64,000 nt of DNA, from contig NC_061132.1 in assembly GCF_905220365.1 (NCBI RefSeq), forward strand, positions 2,046,001 to 2,110,000, given 5' to 3'. The stretch comes from Vanessa cardui. Taxonomy: Eukaryota; Arthropoda; Insecta; Lepidoptera; Nymphalidae. The notes beneath the pieces were generated by a model. The model was given only the letters and a program-made list of their open reading frames with translations. It made no database searches and had not been told where the DNA came from. The position numbers were made by a program, and so were the translations under genes. Of this stretch, positions 53,365 through 63,270 are shown one piece after another (position 1 is the stretch's first letter; each line of letters starts with the position of its first letter).

Positions 53365-56300
53365 GTGAGTATGCGACGATAGCAGGCGTCGTTTGAAATA
53401 TCTTAACAACTGGAATATTTTTAAATGATAAAAGCAGCGTACAGCGCTGTAAGTAGCTTGATCGCTGTTTGATCTCGCAGTAGGAACAGACAGTACAAGA
53501 CACGGCAATGAAAAAACTTAATGCTATTAAAGCGATCATAACGCTACAGTGTTGAAAGCAATGATCCGTCGAGTAATACCTACAAATATAATATTAACTA
53601 CAAACTATAAACCGTAAAGACAGAATGGCGATTAGCTGTATGTAAATTTGACGCCATATAATTAAAAGTATGAATTAAAACTAAAATATCTCGTAACGCC
53701 CAACAAAATATCAATAGATTAACGAGTGATTCAATTAAAATATTTAAATGTAATCAAGATACGTCCGTCAAAAGGAACTAATTTAAATAAAAGCCGAGTA
53801 AATTCAATACGTCCATTCCGAGTAAACTGAGATTTCATAACCTTTTAAGACATTATTATCCACATTCTAAATATAATCAGTCGCACTAATCGTCTATGCA
53901 AGACGCGAATCGTTCATTCCCTTTGTTCTCGTTAACACGTCGTCGCCTTGGAGCGAGAGGCAGGATGTATTAACGATGATGATTTCATTTGCTTTATATT
54001 GATTAGCGATCTTATACAATACACTTATAAAAAAAGACCTATTCCAATTCAAAACATTTATGTCAACAAAAGAAAATATTCGTGCAATTAAATTGGGTAC
54101 TAAAATTCAATCACAGATGAGAAATACTAATACAAAACATATATATTTCGAACTCGAAATCGTTTAAGCTATCGAAATCCAGAATATAGTCGAACATTCA
54201 TATAGTATTAATGTTACCGATAATTAATACATAATCTAAACAAATTGATATAAGTATAATAACCAAACATTTCAGCTTAGAAGAGTACAAAGCTAGGCTA
54301 CAAGGCACGTGTTAATAAACTTGATAAGCTATCAGCAGGGCCGTTCACCCCGGTGTTTGAGATGATTAGTATTGTTTGCGCGTTGGGCAACCGCTAGGCC
54401 TTGAATGAGGATACAATGTGATATCTTTATACGAAACCTTTAAGAGCTGGAGGGAAATATGGCCCTTTCATAATTATAACGTAACATTATATACTTACGA
54501 TTAAAACGTTAATATACTATAAGAGTCATTTATACATAAAAACATAGGAATAACAAACAATAAAATAAACATAGTACTATTAAATTTTAAAGCAGTAGTT
54601 TTCGAAATATATGTAATATTAAGAAAGATCATTATTTCGAAGTGTGTGCAATGAAAGCAAATTATACGTATTCTAGTATAACTGACCATTCCTGATGATA
54701 CATCACAAACGTACATACAACAACAAATAATAAAGAAACATTGTTCAAACATGCAAAACAATATAATAAAACAAATTCTGATTGCAAAACAATGGAAGTC
54801 ATCTTTATTTAGATCCAGCAAACTACAATATTTACTGACCCTACCTTTGACTGATAAGCGAAAATTGTACTCTATTTATAGGCATTGCATACAACCTTAC
54901 TTGTTAGCGTTTTGATTTTAATAAATCTGTCTAATAGCAAATCCAATTATTACATTGATAAAAATTAAGGCAAGTGAAATTTGAACTTCGAATGTATCTG
55001 TAAGAGTTTAGTCAGCTCTCTACAATAATGTACCTACTATGTAAGCATGTATCCTATTCTACCTCTAAATCTATACTATATAATACATACCCCATGATGG
55101 AAAGACATAAGCGAGTGTAGCCGTTCGCCGTCACGATATACTAGGGGTAGGAACCCCCAAGACGCGCCATCAGACGTATCACATCGACGACGATATCAAG
55201 AAAAATATAATCTGTTTCCTCAATTATTATACCGATAATTCTATTTATATTTCCCACTGATGGAACAGGAAACTCGAGAGAGAGAAAAAATCGAAAGGTT
55301 CTCAGGGAGCGATTTGTGTATCAATAAATTGTCCAAACACGGGGGTAGGCCGCTAAATTCCTTATCTCGAATCGTTTAGCGAGTACATGTTAGTTTTTGG
55401 GACTTGTCGCAACTTCAACCGATTTTAACGGAAAAAAGAAAAAATCGGTATGGGACCCCCTCGGTGTTCGTCATGTCGAACCTTTTAGTGGTGTGGAAAA
55501 AGTTGGATCATAAAAAATTATCGGTAATAATTATCTGGTTAGTGTTTCAGTAGGATCTACAAACGGAACTTTGGGTAATCATTGCTGCAAGAACATATAT
55601 GAACATACATTTCTATTTAACTTTTATTGCACAACCTACTCTTAAAGAACAGACTTCTCACCACAGAAAACTATCGTGAAATCTTAGAAAGTGTAACATG
55701 GGTCATAATTATTATAACATTTCAAAGACACAATGTTTTACGTCTGATTAGTTAGATCTTATTGATTAACAGCGTAGGACTTAAAATTTCTAAGAACAGT
55801 TGCACCTGAATCAATGATTGATCGTTTCATAGTTCATTTAATCTAAAAACTCGACCCTATTAGCGTTTAATTACGTGTAATGTAGACGATCTAAGAGGCA
55901 GGAAGTGTTTTAAGTTAGACGATAAGATTGAACACGATTATGCTAAAAATAAAGATGTTTGTAACATACAAGTAAATACAAGTCGTCGCAATTTAAATAT
56001 TTCTACAGAAGTGGGCACATATTTATTAAATATGTTTAATAAATAATACACATTACAGTGCAATTATGAGCTAAATGTGAATAAATTTGATTATTATCAA
56101 GTTTAAATATTATCTTGATTGGATAATTAATTTCGCTTGCGTCTCGCAACAGTGAGCTCCGTTCGAAGTTACTGGATATTTCATAAATTATGAATAATTA
56201 TAAAAATAATAGTGCGTAGTATTATACTGAATAATAGATGTTGAATAAGACGCAGGAAGTCATTTCAAAACCCTCACCAGATAAACAAACTTCGAAACAC

Positions 56301-57071
56301 AGTACTGTATCTATTCTATCGAAATGACCATTTTTGCTGAATTTTTTACTATGTTGAAGAACTAGAATTGTATCTCGGCATATGATTATAAATACCCAAA
56401 TTTGAATGAAGAACTCACAATTTTATATCGTTATGTAATTTCTAGCCAGTATGATGGAAAACGTTTGTCTATTTTCAATTCTGGTAAACAAATAAGATTG
56501 ACTAAACATGTCTTAAGACGTCTTTCCCGAACACATTTATCATTCGTCTACTTAAACTTGTCCATTATAGTTCAAACGTTGCACGTCTACAAACGCAACT
56601 AACATCTCAATCGCGATGACAACACCTTGATGGTTTTATATCCACAATATTTACACTCGGAAATAACGACGTTTAATACGTTACAACATTTATTGTTTCG
56701 AAACTTTTGGACGCTGTTTTTGTCTGACGTATCCACAGAAGACGATTCCCTAAACTAATACTGTCAAGTGATTTCGGAATAGTGATATGAAGATTTCATT
56801 TCGAATCTCATTTTCAGTCCTCTTGTGATTTATTTCCCCAAGCGCGCCGTATCTGGAGTAATTACAAAATTTCAAACTACGTCGAATTCCCACGTATCAT
56901 TTCGTTGCCGGAAGAAATCTATCAACATCCGCACTGATAGCAAACAATCATCAATTATCTATCCCAACTATCCCCATTATCCTGTGAATTCATTTCACTT
57001 ATCTTGTATGCGCTTGTACTATAACATCCTGATTTCATCAGCAGATTGATTGTTAATTACAAAAAAAATGA

Positions 57072-57353
57072 TGACGTCACAATCGCTTTGATCACTTTAT
57101 CAGTTAACAATTTAACGATATTCTAAATGTGTCTCTTGTATTTGTAATAGCTGTCCGCTAAACAACCGATGTTTTCTATAGTTTAATGTGTTATTTTTAC
57201 CAATATGGCGACCGATGGGCGGCGTCTTTGATCCATCAAAGGGTAAGTCGCATCAAACGGACCGACAGTCGCGACATAAAATCACGCCTGTGCAAACACC
57301 ATAAACAATCCGTTAAAGAACGCCACTATTTATAGCGGTAATCGATCGATTAC
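57072..57353. promoter_or_regulatory. Candidate intronic enhancer: CRE, paired TCF motif, ATCGAT palindrome
   Basis: Within 282 bases lie TGACGTCA (57072-57079), a GCCGCC-type core on the minus strand (57218-57223), the inverted pair CTTTGATCCATCAAAG (57226-57241) and the perfect palindrome GTAATCGATCGATTAC (57338-57353). CTTTGAT is the TCF/Pangolin core and GCCGCC its helper-site core. ATCGAT is the classical CUX homeodomain/CUT site. Enhancer function is inferred from motif density only. Confidence 0.35.
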
Positions 57354-58880
57354 TCAACTTACGAACGCCTGTGCCTGAACACAATTATGGTCCTCAATCC
57401 ATGGATTCATCTCCAGGTCGAGATGATGAAGGCTAGATATAGATGATGGCCAAGGTCTCACCTTCCAATAAACTTGACAACATGTCAAAAATATGTTTTT
57501 AATGGAATAGGATAAATGTATTAATACCATTGAGTGTTTCGACGTAAAACGAATGCAAATATAAAATCAATTTCCACGTAAACCGACCCACACGATATTT
57601 GGCGTTCAAGAATCGCGCACAAAAGATTGAAAGGTAATATAAAGCTTTTCGCCCCGCGCCGTCGTTCGGAAATCGGACAAACTATCGACTTACACGACAA
57701 GCTGATAGATAAATGAGAAACACAATAGAAAAAACTTCCTCGCCTCAATTATTGCGACCGGCACGCGAGGACATTTGTCGTTTTTCCCATGATCCGAACC
57801 GACGTTCGCTTCCTGAGCTGTTCCCGAAAAATAATCCTATATAATCTGTGCTCTATTTAATCTGCGCTCAATAGAAACTGTTCGAAGCACCTGTAGCGGT
57901 TTATTGCTTATTTATACCGCTTCTCAAGTTCGGATTAAGTTATAGCCAGCCTTCGAAGATTAAAGCTTAATAGGGGGTTGAATGGATTGATTTCTAGACG
58001 ATGCCGCGCCAAATCTCGACTAATACGGGGATCGGTTGGCGTTCGCTTTCTGAATTTTGATTAAATTTCGAATTCTAAATTTAAATATCATGAACGAGCG
58101 TGATCTACGCTTTGATTAAAACCACAGATAATAAAAGTACAACTTAATTTCTTAAGAAACTAGAGACAGATTAAACACAGCGATGTGTAAACATTTAAAT
58201 TTTTAGTTGCCAGTCGTAAAATTACATGGAAATGATGGTAAATCTTTAAATATGTGTATGTCGTACGGTACACAATCAAAGATTCAACTCTTCAACTAAC
58301 AGTGTTGACAATGCACTGGCTTTAAACTAAAAAAGACAAATAAGGAATGAAGCATCGCTTATCTCTTGTTTAATTAAAAACTAAGCACACAAGATTTACA
58401 TATGCCCGGGGAAGCAAATATCCCGACTATGTAACGTAGAGCGCGTACCTCCTATATATCAATAGAGCCTATCGTGGACACCTGTCTCCATTTGCTTAGG
58501 CGATGTTTGACTTACATTTAACGAAAGTTTAGTCACACACAAATTATCAACTAATTTACGCTCCCCGACATTTTTTTCCGTCCATAAAGAAACGTTCTAA
58601 GACTTTTACTGCGTCGCCGTGTTGACACAATACTCGCGATGCTTACATCTTGGAACTAGGAATCGTGCCTTTGTCAATAAAAACTTAAAAAAAAAACACT
58701 CGTTTGACATTTGATTGTATACTCTATGGAGCGAAGTAAACGACGTCGGTCACTGGTTGAGAAAAACTAAAATATTGACAAGACTATATTTTTTATCTGT
58801 TGTTCGTACCTGTCGTATAGGCATTACATGTATGTATGCGTATCTATTTTGGTTCGTTCGGAAAGGCGTTAGTCGGTATT

Positions 58881-58976
58881 GACCGATCGATCGGTCGTGA
58901 TTGGTCAACGGGTCGCTGGGCGGGGCGCTGTTATCGGCCGATGATGGGCTGATAACGCCGCTGTGACGTAACGTCA
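58881..58976. promoter_or_regulatory. GC-rich motif cluster in the 8.6 kb intron
   Basis: Perfect palindrome GACCGATCGATCGGTC (58881-58896), reverse CCAAT (ATTGG, 58900-58904), GC box GGGCGGGGC (58918-58926), inverted GTTATC/GATAAC pair (58930-58935, 58951-58956) and palindrome TGACGTAACGTCA (58964-58976). Could be an enhancer or an internal promoter; nothing in the sequence separates these. Confidence 0.3.
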
Positions 58977-59664
58977 TTGTTCTGGCTAAACGAAAAGACG
59001 TTAATTTTTTTATCGATTATATTTTCGATTGGCGCGAGATAACGTCTCCGAATTCTAAATTTAAAATGCAATGACGGCTTCGATACAATTTATACATAAA
59101 CACAGATTATAAAATATCATTGACATAAGAAATTAAAATATTTTTTTCTTAGGCTTATATTATTATTAGGCTAACGAAACCTATATAATTTATTAAATGT
59201 TCGTCATAATATAAATTTTTTTGTTTATTATTTTGTAAATAATTACAAGAAATATACATTCAGATATTTTATATTGAATTTAAAATATTGGAAGACAAAT
59301 GTATTTTACAAAATACACAATTACAAAATGTTATCTATTAATAAATTGCAGTGATTAATGAATTATCAAAGGGTGGAATTTGCCCTTTAAGGTCGCACCA
59401 AAGACATATTTCGAAAGGGGTGTATTCGATATTGATTTATAAATAACAAATTCGTACTTCAAACGAGAATTAACGAAATTCAGCATGGAGCTAAATTATT
59501 TCAATACTTTGCATACGAATAGATAATATTAATTTTACAAAGCGTACTAGGTATATTTTGCGACAAATTTCAAGTGTCAATCTTGTAAAGAAATTGTTTT
59601 AAAAAGCCATAAGTCATTGAAAACTTCACCTTAAAAACTATAAAAGAATATGTATATCCTATAA

Positions 59665-59762
59665 ATGGTAGGTAGGTATATAGGTAATCATCGAACAGTA
59701 ATCAGTGAGCCAGTATACAGGCACAAGGCATATAACATCTTAGATCCTGAGTACCGCAGTAA
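59665..59762 (-). repeat. Repeat F fragment
   Basis: Minus strand CTCAGGATCTAAGATGTTAT, GCCTTGTGCCTGTATACTGG and CTCACTGATT match repeat F. A SINE head on the same strand follows about 40 bases away. Confidence 0.5.
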
Positions 59763-59799
59763 ATGATGGTAACATGTCTAACAAAGCTTAAAATAGTCA

Positions 59800-59897
59800 T
59801 CAGGTGGCACATGAATACGATACGCTTGCCTGGGCTTGAACCCGCAATCATCGGTTCAGATGCACTCGTTCTAACCACTGGGCCATCTCGAATCTTA
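59800..59897 (-). mobile_element. SINE head fragment (tRNA-like part only)
   Basis: Read on the minus strand it gives GAGATGGCCCAGTGGTTAGA, then GGGTTCAAGCCCAGGCAAGC, the A and B boxes of the SINE family seen at 11245. The body after the head is missing. It is not a functional tRNA: no cloverleaf-compatible acceptor stem is visible. Confidence 0.65.
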
Positions 59898-60619
59898 TTA
59901 TTTAAAAAGACGTATATTCAAGATTATATATTAAACTTAAGTCTACAAATGTATGAGTCATACTAAAACAGCTTATCTTTGACATAATTAAATACAAACG
60001 CAACTCCACACAGGAATCATCCCCGTTAATGTTTACTATATCGATATTTACACTACAAAACCACGACATCGTCTGTAATTAATTCAAAAACTCCCTCCAC
60101 GAGAAGTTTGTCTCGTAAAATATTCAGTGTGTTACAAGCCTTAAACTGAAGGCTTTTGGTCGAAGACAAAGATGCTTTTAAGCTTCCGCATGAAACAGCA
60201 AAAGGTTTGGAGATGATTTTAAACTGAAAATATTTACTTCAATTTTATTTACATTTGTTAACAAATATGTACTCGGAAAACAGAATTAATAATCTAAGAT
60301 TTTGGTTTCGTTAAAGATATATAAAATATATGTTCGCTGAGATATTATATGCAACATACAATAAAAGATGTCCAATTAATCTCGAGATCTGTACACAAAC
60401 ATTTAAAACATTAAAAACAGCTATCTCTATATTAAAATTTAAAATCTTAATTTCTATGTACTTAATTAAAAATGTATAAAATTTCAAAATGTATTGTAAT
60501 ATAGATAAGAGAAAAAATTTAAATAATTAAAAAATATTACTATCGATATTTTTTACAACAGCGGAAAAATCAGGCAACTCCACATCTTTCACCTCCATCA
60601 AGGAGGTTAAAACTAAACC

Positions 60620-60630
60620 AAGATGGCGGC
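60620..60630. promoter_or_regulatory. YY1/PHO-like motif
   Basis: AAGATGGCGGC is a full match to the YY1/Pleiohomeotic consensus. In Drosophila PHO recruits Polycomb complexes to developmental genes. Single site, so weak. Confidence 0.3.
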
Positions 60631-61979
60631 CACTCTCGTAAAATATAACTGTGTCACCGACTCATCCTGACACACTTATAAGTAAAATTGCTAAACTTAT
60701 ACTTAAACTTTAAAAGATTTAACATATAAACATTACCTTGCTGAAATATGTTTGTTTTGTAACTAAATTTTCCATCGAGAAATCTTTCTTAGGTTTTTAA
60801 ACGATTTACATCGACAACAATATACTATTTATGTTAAAATAATACATAATACAATTTCAAATAAAACCATCAAAACTAAACGGTTCTACTATTCATTAAT
60901 TAAATACGAAACTATCATAATAACCCGGTCCAACTATACACCAATTGTATAAGAAAACTAAACTTAAGTTGTATGAGTTGAAACAATTAGCGTTCCACGT
61001 TCGAATCACCTGGGGACTCGATACAACGTTTAGTACTAACAATAAAGTAGCACGACCAAATCTGATCGTCAGTCCCCACGTATATAGCCAATGAATTCAC
61101 CTGCTCCCAAATTTAGCGTCGTTGTCCCGATCAAAGGCTTAATTGGTGATATATTAAATTGTAATTAAGGTACAACCCTATTGTTGTAGGTGTGAAAATC
61201 TGAAGCTCGAGGCGGTTGATTTGTTGCTAGATTAGTTGGGCGACTGATCCGGTTTTCTGTTGGATAAATCAAATGAACTTTTTTTTCAGTTATGCACATT
61301 TATTTCTACACTTAACAAAGACTGACGAATGAATAGTTTAGCGAAATTCATATTATTATCTTTCAAAGTATTTTTTTATTATTTGTTATAGAGTTTTTAT
61401 TAAAATAAAATAGTATTATACTTTATTATTATTAAATGCAATTACGATAATACTGATAAGTAAGACGAGGTCATCTTAATACCTTAATAAATTGAATAAA
61501 GGCATTGATTAAAACCATTCCAGGTGAATTAATTAAGTATTTTAATTAATAGGATATGCCGGTGTCCTTATTGGCAATATTCCTTTCATAAATTTATTGA
61601 GACACAGCCCTTTGAAGCGGCCCTATTAGCAGATAAGGTCCCCTCTGATAATATATATTCAACCGAACCATTCCGTATAGAAAATCGTATAAATATTATT
61701 TTAAATGTGAAATTATTTGATTTTTGCATGTACCAACAAATCTTTAATCTTTAAAGCAATATATTCGTGCACATCTTTATTAAATTTTGCTTATAGATAA
61801 ATTTGAAAAATCAAATCGATGTAATAATTACACACTAAAACTAAAAAGTATTTCATTATTGTTTTAATATTTAAACAAAATAATCCCCGAAACAGTCTCT
61901 TTAATAGTATTTACTTGAAATGTGTATGGTTTATTTGGAAGTATTTAGTTGATATGTAAACGTGTTCTTATTGTTGCAG

Positions 61980-62063
61980 CATGCTCCGTTTCTCGGAGCT
62001 GGGCCCTACCGAGAGGCCTCACTCACATACACTACCTAAAGACATATTCGGATCACAGAATCA
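61980..62063 (+). CDS. ct: cut small exon A: 84-nt, possible cassette exon
   Basis: An 84-nt exon, phase 2 in and phase 2 out, so it can be included or skipped without shifting the frame. The acceptor is TTATTGTTGCAG and the donor CA|GTAAGA. The first base completes a serine codon with the previous exon. It then encodes 27 residues beginning MLRFSELGPTER, followed by a His/Pro/Ser segment and KDIFGSQN. In CUX proteins the residues right after the coiled coil form a short S-x-L-K/R motif, and this exon supplies SMLR. The next exon supplies SLLR when joined to the same donor, and the two share further residues, so they look like tandem duplicates. Whether both are used together or alternatively cannot be told from the sequence. 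Confidence 0.78.
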
Positions 62064-62177
62064 GTAAGATATTACGTTGAAATACTTCTAAAATAAATCT
62101 TTTAAAAACCATTTCCAACCCCTCAGAGCAAAGAAACGTTGCTGATTATATATAAATGTATGCTTTCTTTGTTTCAG
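62064..62177 (+). other. ct: 114-bp intron of cut between exons A and B
   Basis: Donor GTAAGA, acceptor TTTGTTTCAG with a clear pyrimidine tract. It is long enough to be spliced normally in insects, so inclusion of both exons is physically possible. Confidence 0.8.
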
Positions 62178-62308
62178 TTTACTCCGGTCCATGGACTTGG
62201 GTCCCAACGAGCGAGTAGAGCGCAAGGAGGCGCTCCGCTCGCCCGCTGCGCCCGCGCACCGCGACAGCTCCGCCGAGCGAGAGCGCAGCACGGAGCGACG
62301 AGACACCG
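62178..62308 (+). CDS. ct: cut small exon B: post-coiled-coil junction and charged linker
   Basis: A 131-nt exon with acceptor TTCTTTGTTTCAG and donor ACCG|GTACGT. It enters after two bases of a codon and leaves after one, matching the exon that follows. Spliced from exon A it begins HLLRSMDLGPNER; spliced directly from the coiled-coil exon it begins SLLRSMDLGPNER. The rest is a charged, low-complexity linker rich in Arg, Glu, Ala and Ser (SSAERERSTERRDT). Intron A-B is only 114 bp. The exon is GC-rich compared with its flanks. Several frames are open here; the one given is the only one that joins both neighbours in phase. Confidence 0.85.
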
Positions 62309-62757
62309 GTACGTACCTCTGTCGACTCGCCCGACAAGTTATTCCACGCCATCCTCCACATCTGCCCGACTCGAGCTTATTTCGCAATTTGTAAGCGACG
62401 TCCATCTGAATCACAATAAGATGAAGTCATGAGCTCTAGTCGGCTGTGTCTGTCGTGGTGTGCCTCTGTAATCGGCCGCGCGCTCGATCGATGCGTATGT
62501 CCTTAGCTAGTTCGTGTCGATCCGTGTAGGTAACAACGAGTACGGAGGACCCAGGTTCCCACCGGCTCCACGCAGATGCGGCTCACGGACGCGTAATCGC
62601 ACCGCCGCTAGGCCCTGAATAACGATGCGAACTTGAAACACGCCGACTGCGAGTCAATTTGTACGCCGTCGTACGCCGCTTACGGGCGCGCGTGTACCCC
62701 ACCCCCCGTGCCCCTCCAACCTCCTCGTGTTCCCGCGTAACCGTGCTCTCACCGCAG
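62309..62757 (+). other. ct: 449-bp intron of cut before the CUT1 exon
   Basis: Donor GTACGT, acceptor CTCACCGCAG. The sequence is GC-rich and holds spurious open frames on both strands. If retained, the exon B frame would run into a stop at 62392-62394, giving a truncated product lacking the CUT repeat. Confidence 0.8.
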
Positions 62758-63270
62758 GTGGCGACGAGTGGCCGAGCACACCGCCCCCTCTCAACAACAA
62801 CACCACGCACCACAACAACAACGGGCCAGTTCCGTTGCCGTTGCCGCCGCCGAGCCCGTTCCGTTTCGAGGAGCACCGCCCGTACCGTTTCGCAGAGGAC
62901 ATGGGCCCCCTACCTCCCGGCGCTCTCGTCGGTCGCCTCGGCGACTCCCTCATACCTAAAGGCGATCCCATGGAAGCAAGACTGCAAGAGATGCTCAGAT
63001 ACAACATGGACAAATACGCGAACTCCAACTTGGACACGCTACACATAAGCCGACGGGTGCGAGAGCTGCTATCGGTGCACAATATCGGACAGAGGCTGTT
63101 TGCGAAGTACGTCCTCGGCTTGTCCCAGGGGACCGTGTCGGAGCTGCTCTCGAAACCAAAGCCCTGGGACAAATTGACTGAGAAGGGCCGGGATTCGTAC
63201 AGAAAAATGCACGCGTGGGCCTGCGACGAGGCTGCCATCATGCTACTGAAGTCACTTATTCCTAAAAAAG
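62758..63270 (+). CDS. ct: cut exon with CUT repeat 1
   Basis: A 513-nt exon, acceptor CTCACCGCAG, donor AAAAAAG|GTATCT, entering and leaving in phase 1. It encodes 170 full codons. First comes a low-complexity part: proline run, then asparagine/histidine tract, then a proline/leucine stretch (about residues 1-35). A conserved block follows containing MGPLPPGALVGRLGDSLIPK and EARLQEMLRYNMDKYA, which I recall as conserved in insect Cut just before the repeat. CUT repeat 1 fills the last 80 residues (63030-63269), with NIGQRLFAKYVLGLSQGT, SELLSKPKPWDKL and GRDSYRKMHAWA. It stops right after LIPKK at the donor. The sequence is near-invariant for the family, and no frameshift or stop is present. 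Confidence 0.97.
63030..63269 (+). other. ct: CUT domain (repeat 1) coding segment
   Basis: About 80 residues from LDTLHISRRVRELL to LLKSLIPKK. CUT repeats are five-helix DNA-binding domains related to the POU-specific domain. In CUX1, CUT repeat 1 with repeat 2 is associated with transient CCAAT-type binding and the other repeats plus homeodomain with ATCGAT-type sites (family knowledge). Helix-forming segments and the recognition-helix block SQGTVSELLSKPKPW are intact. Identification as repeat 1 rests on its position just after the coiled-coil and linker exons. Confidence 0.95.

Larger units (their letters stand above)
53365..61979 (+). other. ct: 8.6 kb intron of cut
   Basis: It runs from donor CAG|GTGAGT to acceptor TTGTTGCAG. 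It contains only small repeat remnants (59665-59897) and no recognisable nested gene. Between about 57.0 and 59.0 kb lies a cluster of palindromic transcription-factor-like motifs, described separately. A YY1/PHO-like site lies at 60620. The rest is AT-rich and featureless to my reading. Confidence 0.85.

Noticed and set aside
54501..54821. 106-codon minus-strand open frame rich in Phe, Ile and Cys
   Set aside because: Composition reflects an A-rich + strand; no motif or splice context.
60995..61020. tRNA T-arm-like GTTCGAATC
   Set aside because: The flanking bases do not form a stem and no A box lies at the right distance.
62659..63048. Alternative + strand frames of 129 and 63 codons over the CUT1 exon
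   Set aside because: Overlapping frames of the same GC-rich exon; neither joins the neighbouring exons in phase nor contains the CUT motifs.
62654..63241. 195-codon open frame on the minus strand
   Set aside because: Antisense to the CUT1 exon; it is open only because the plus-strand codons are GC-rich and constrained. No family features.
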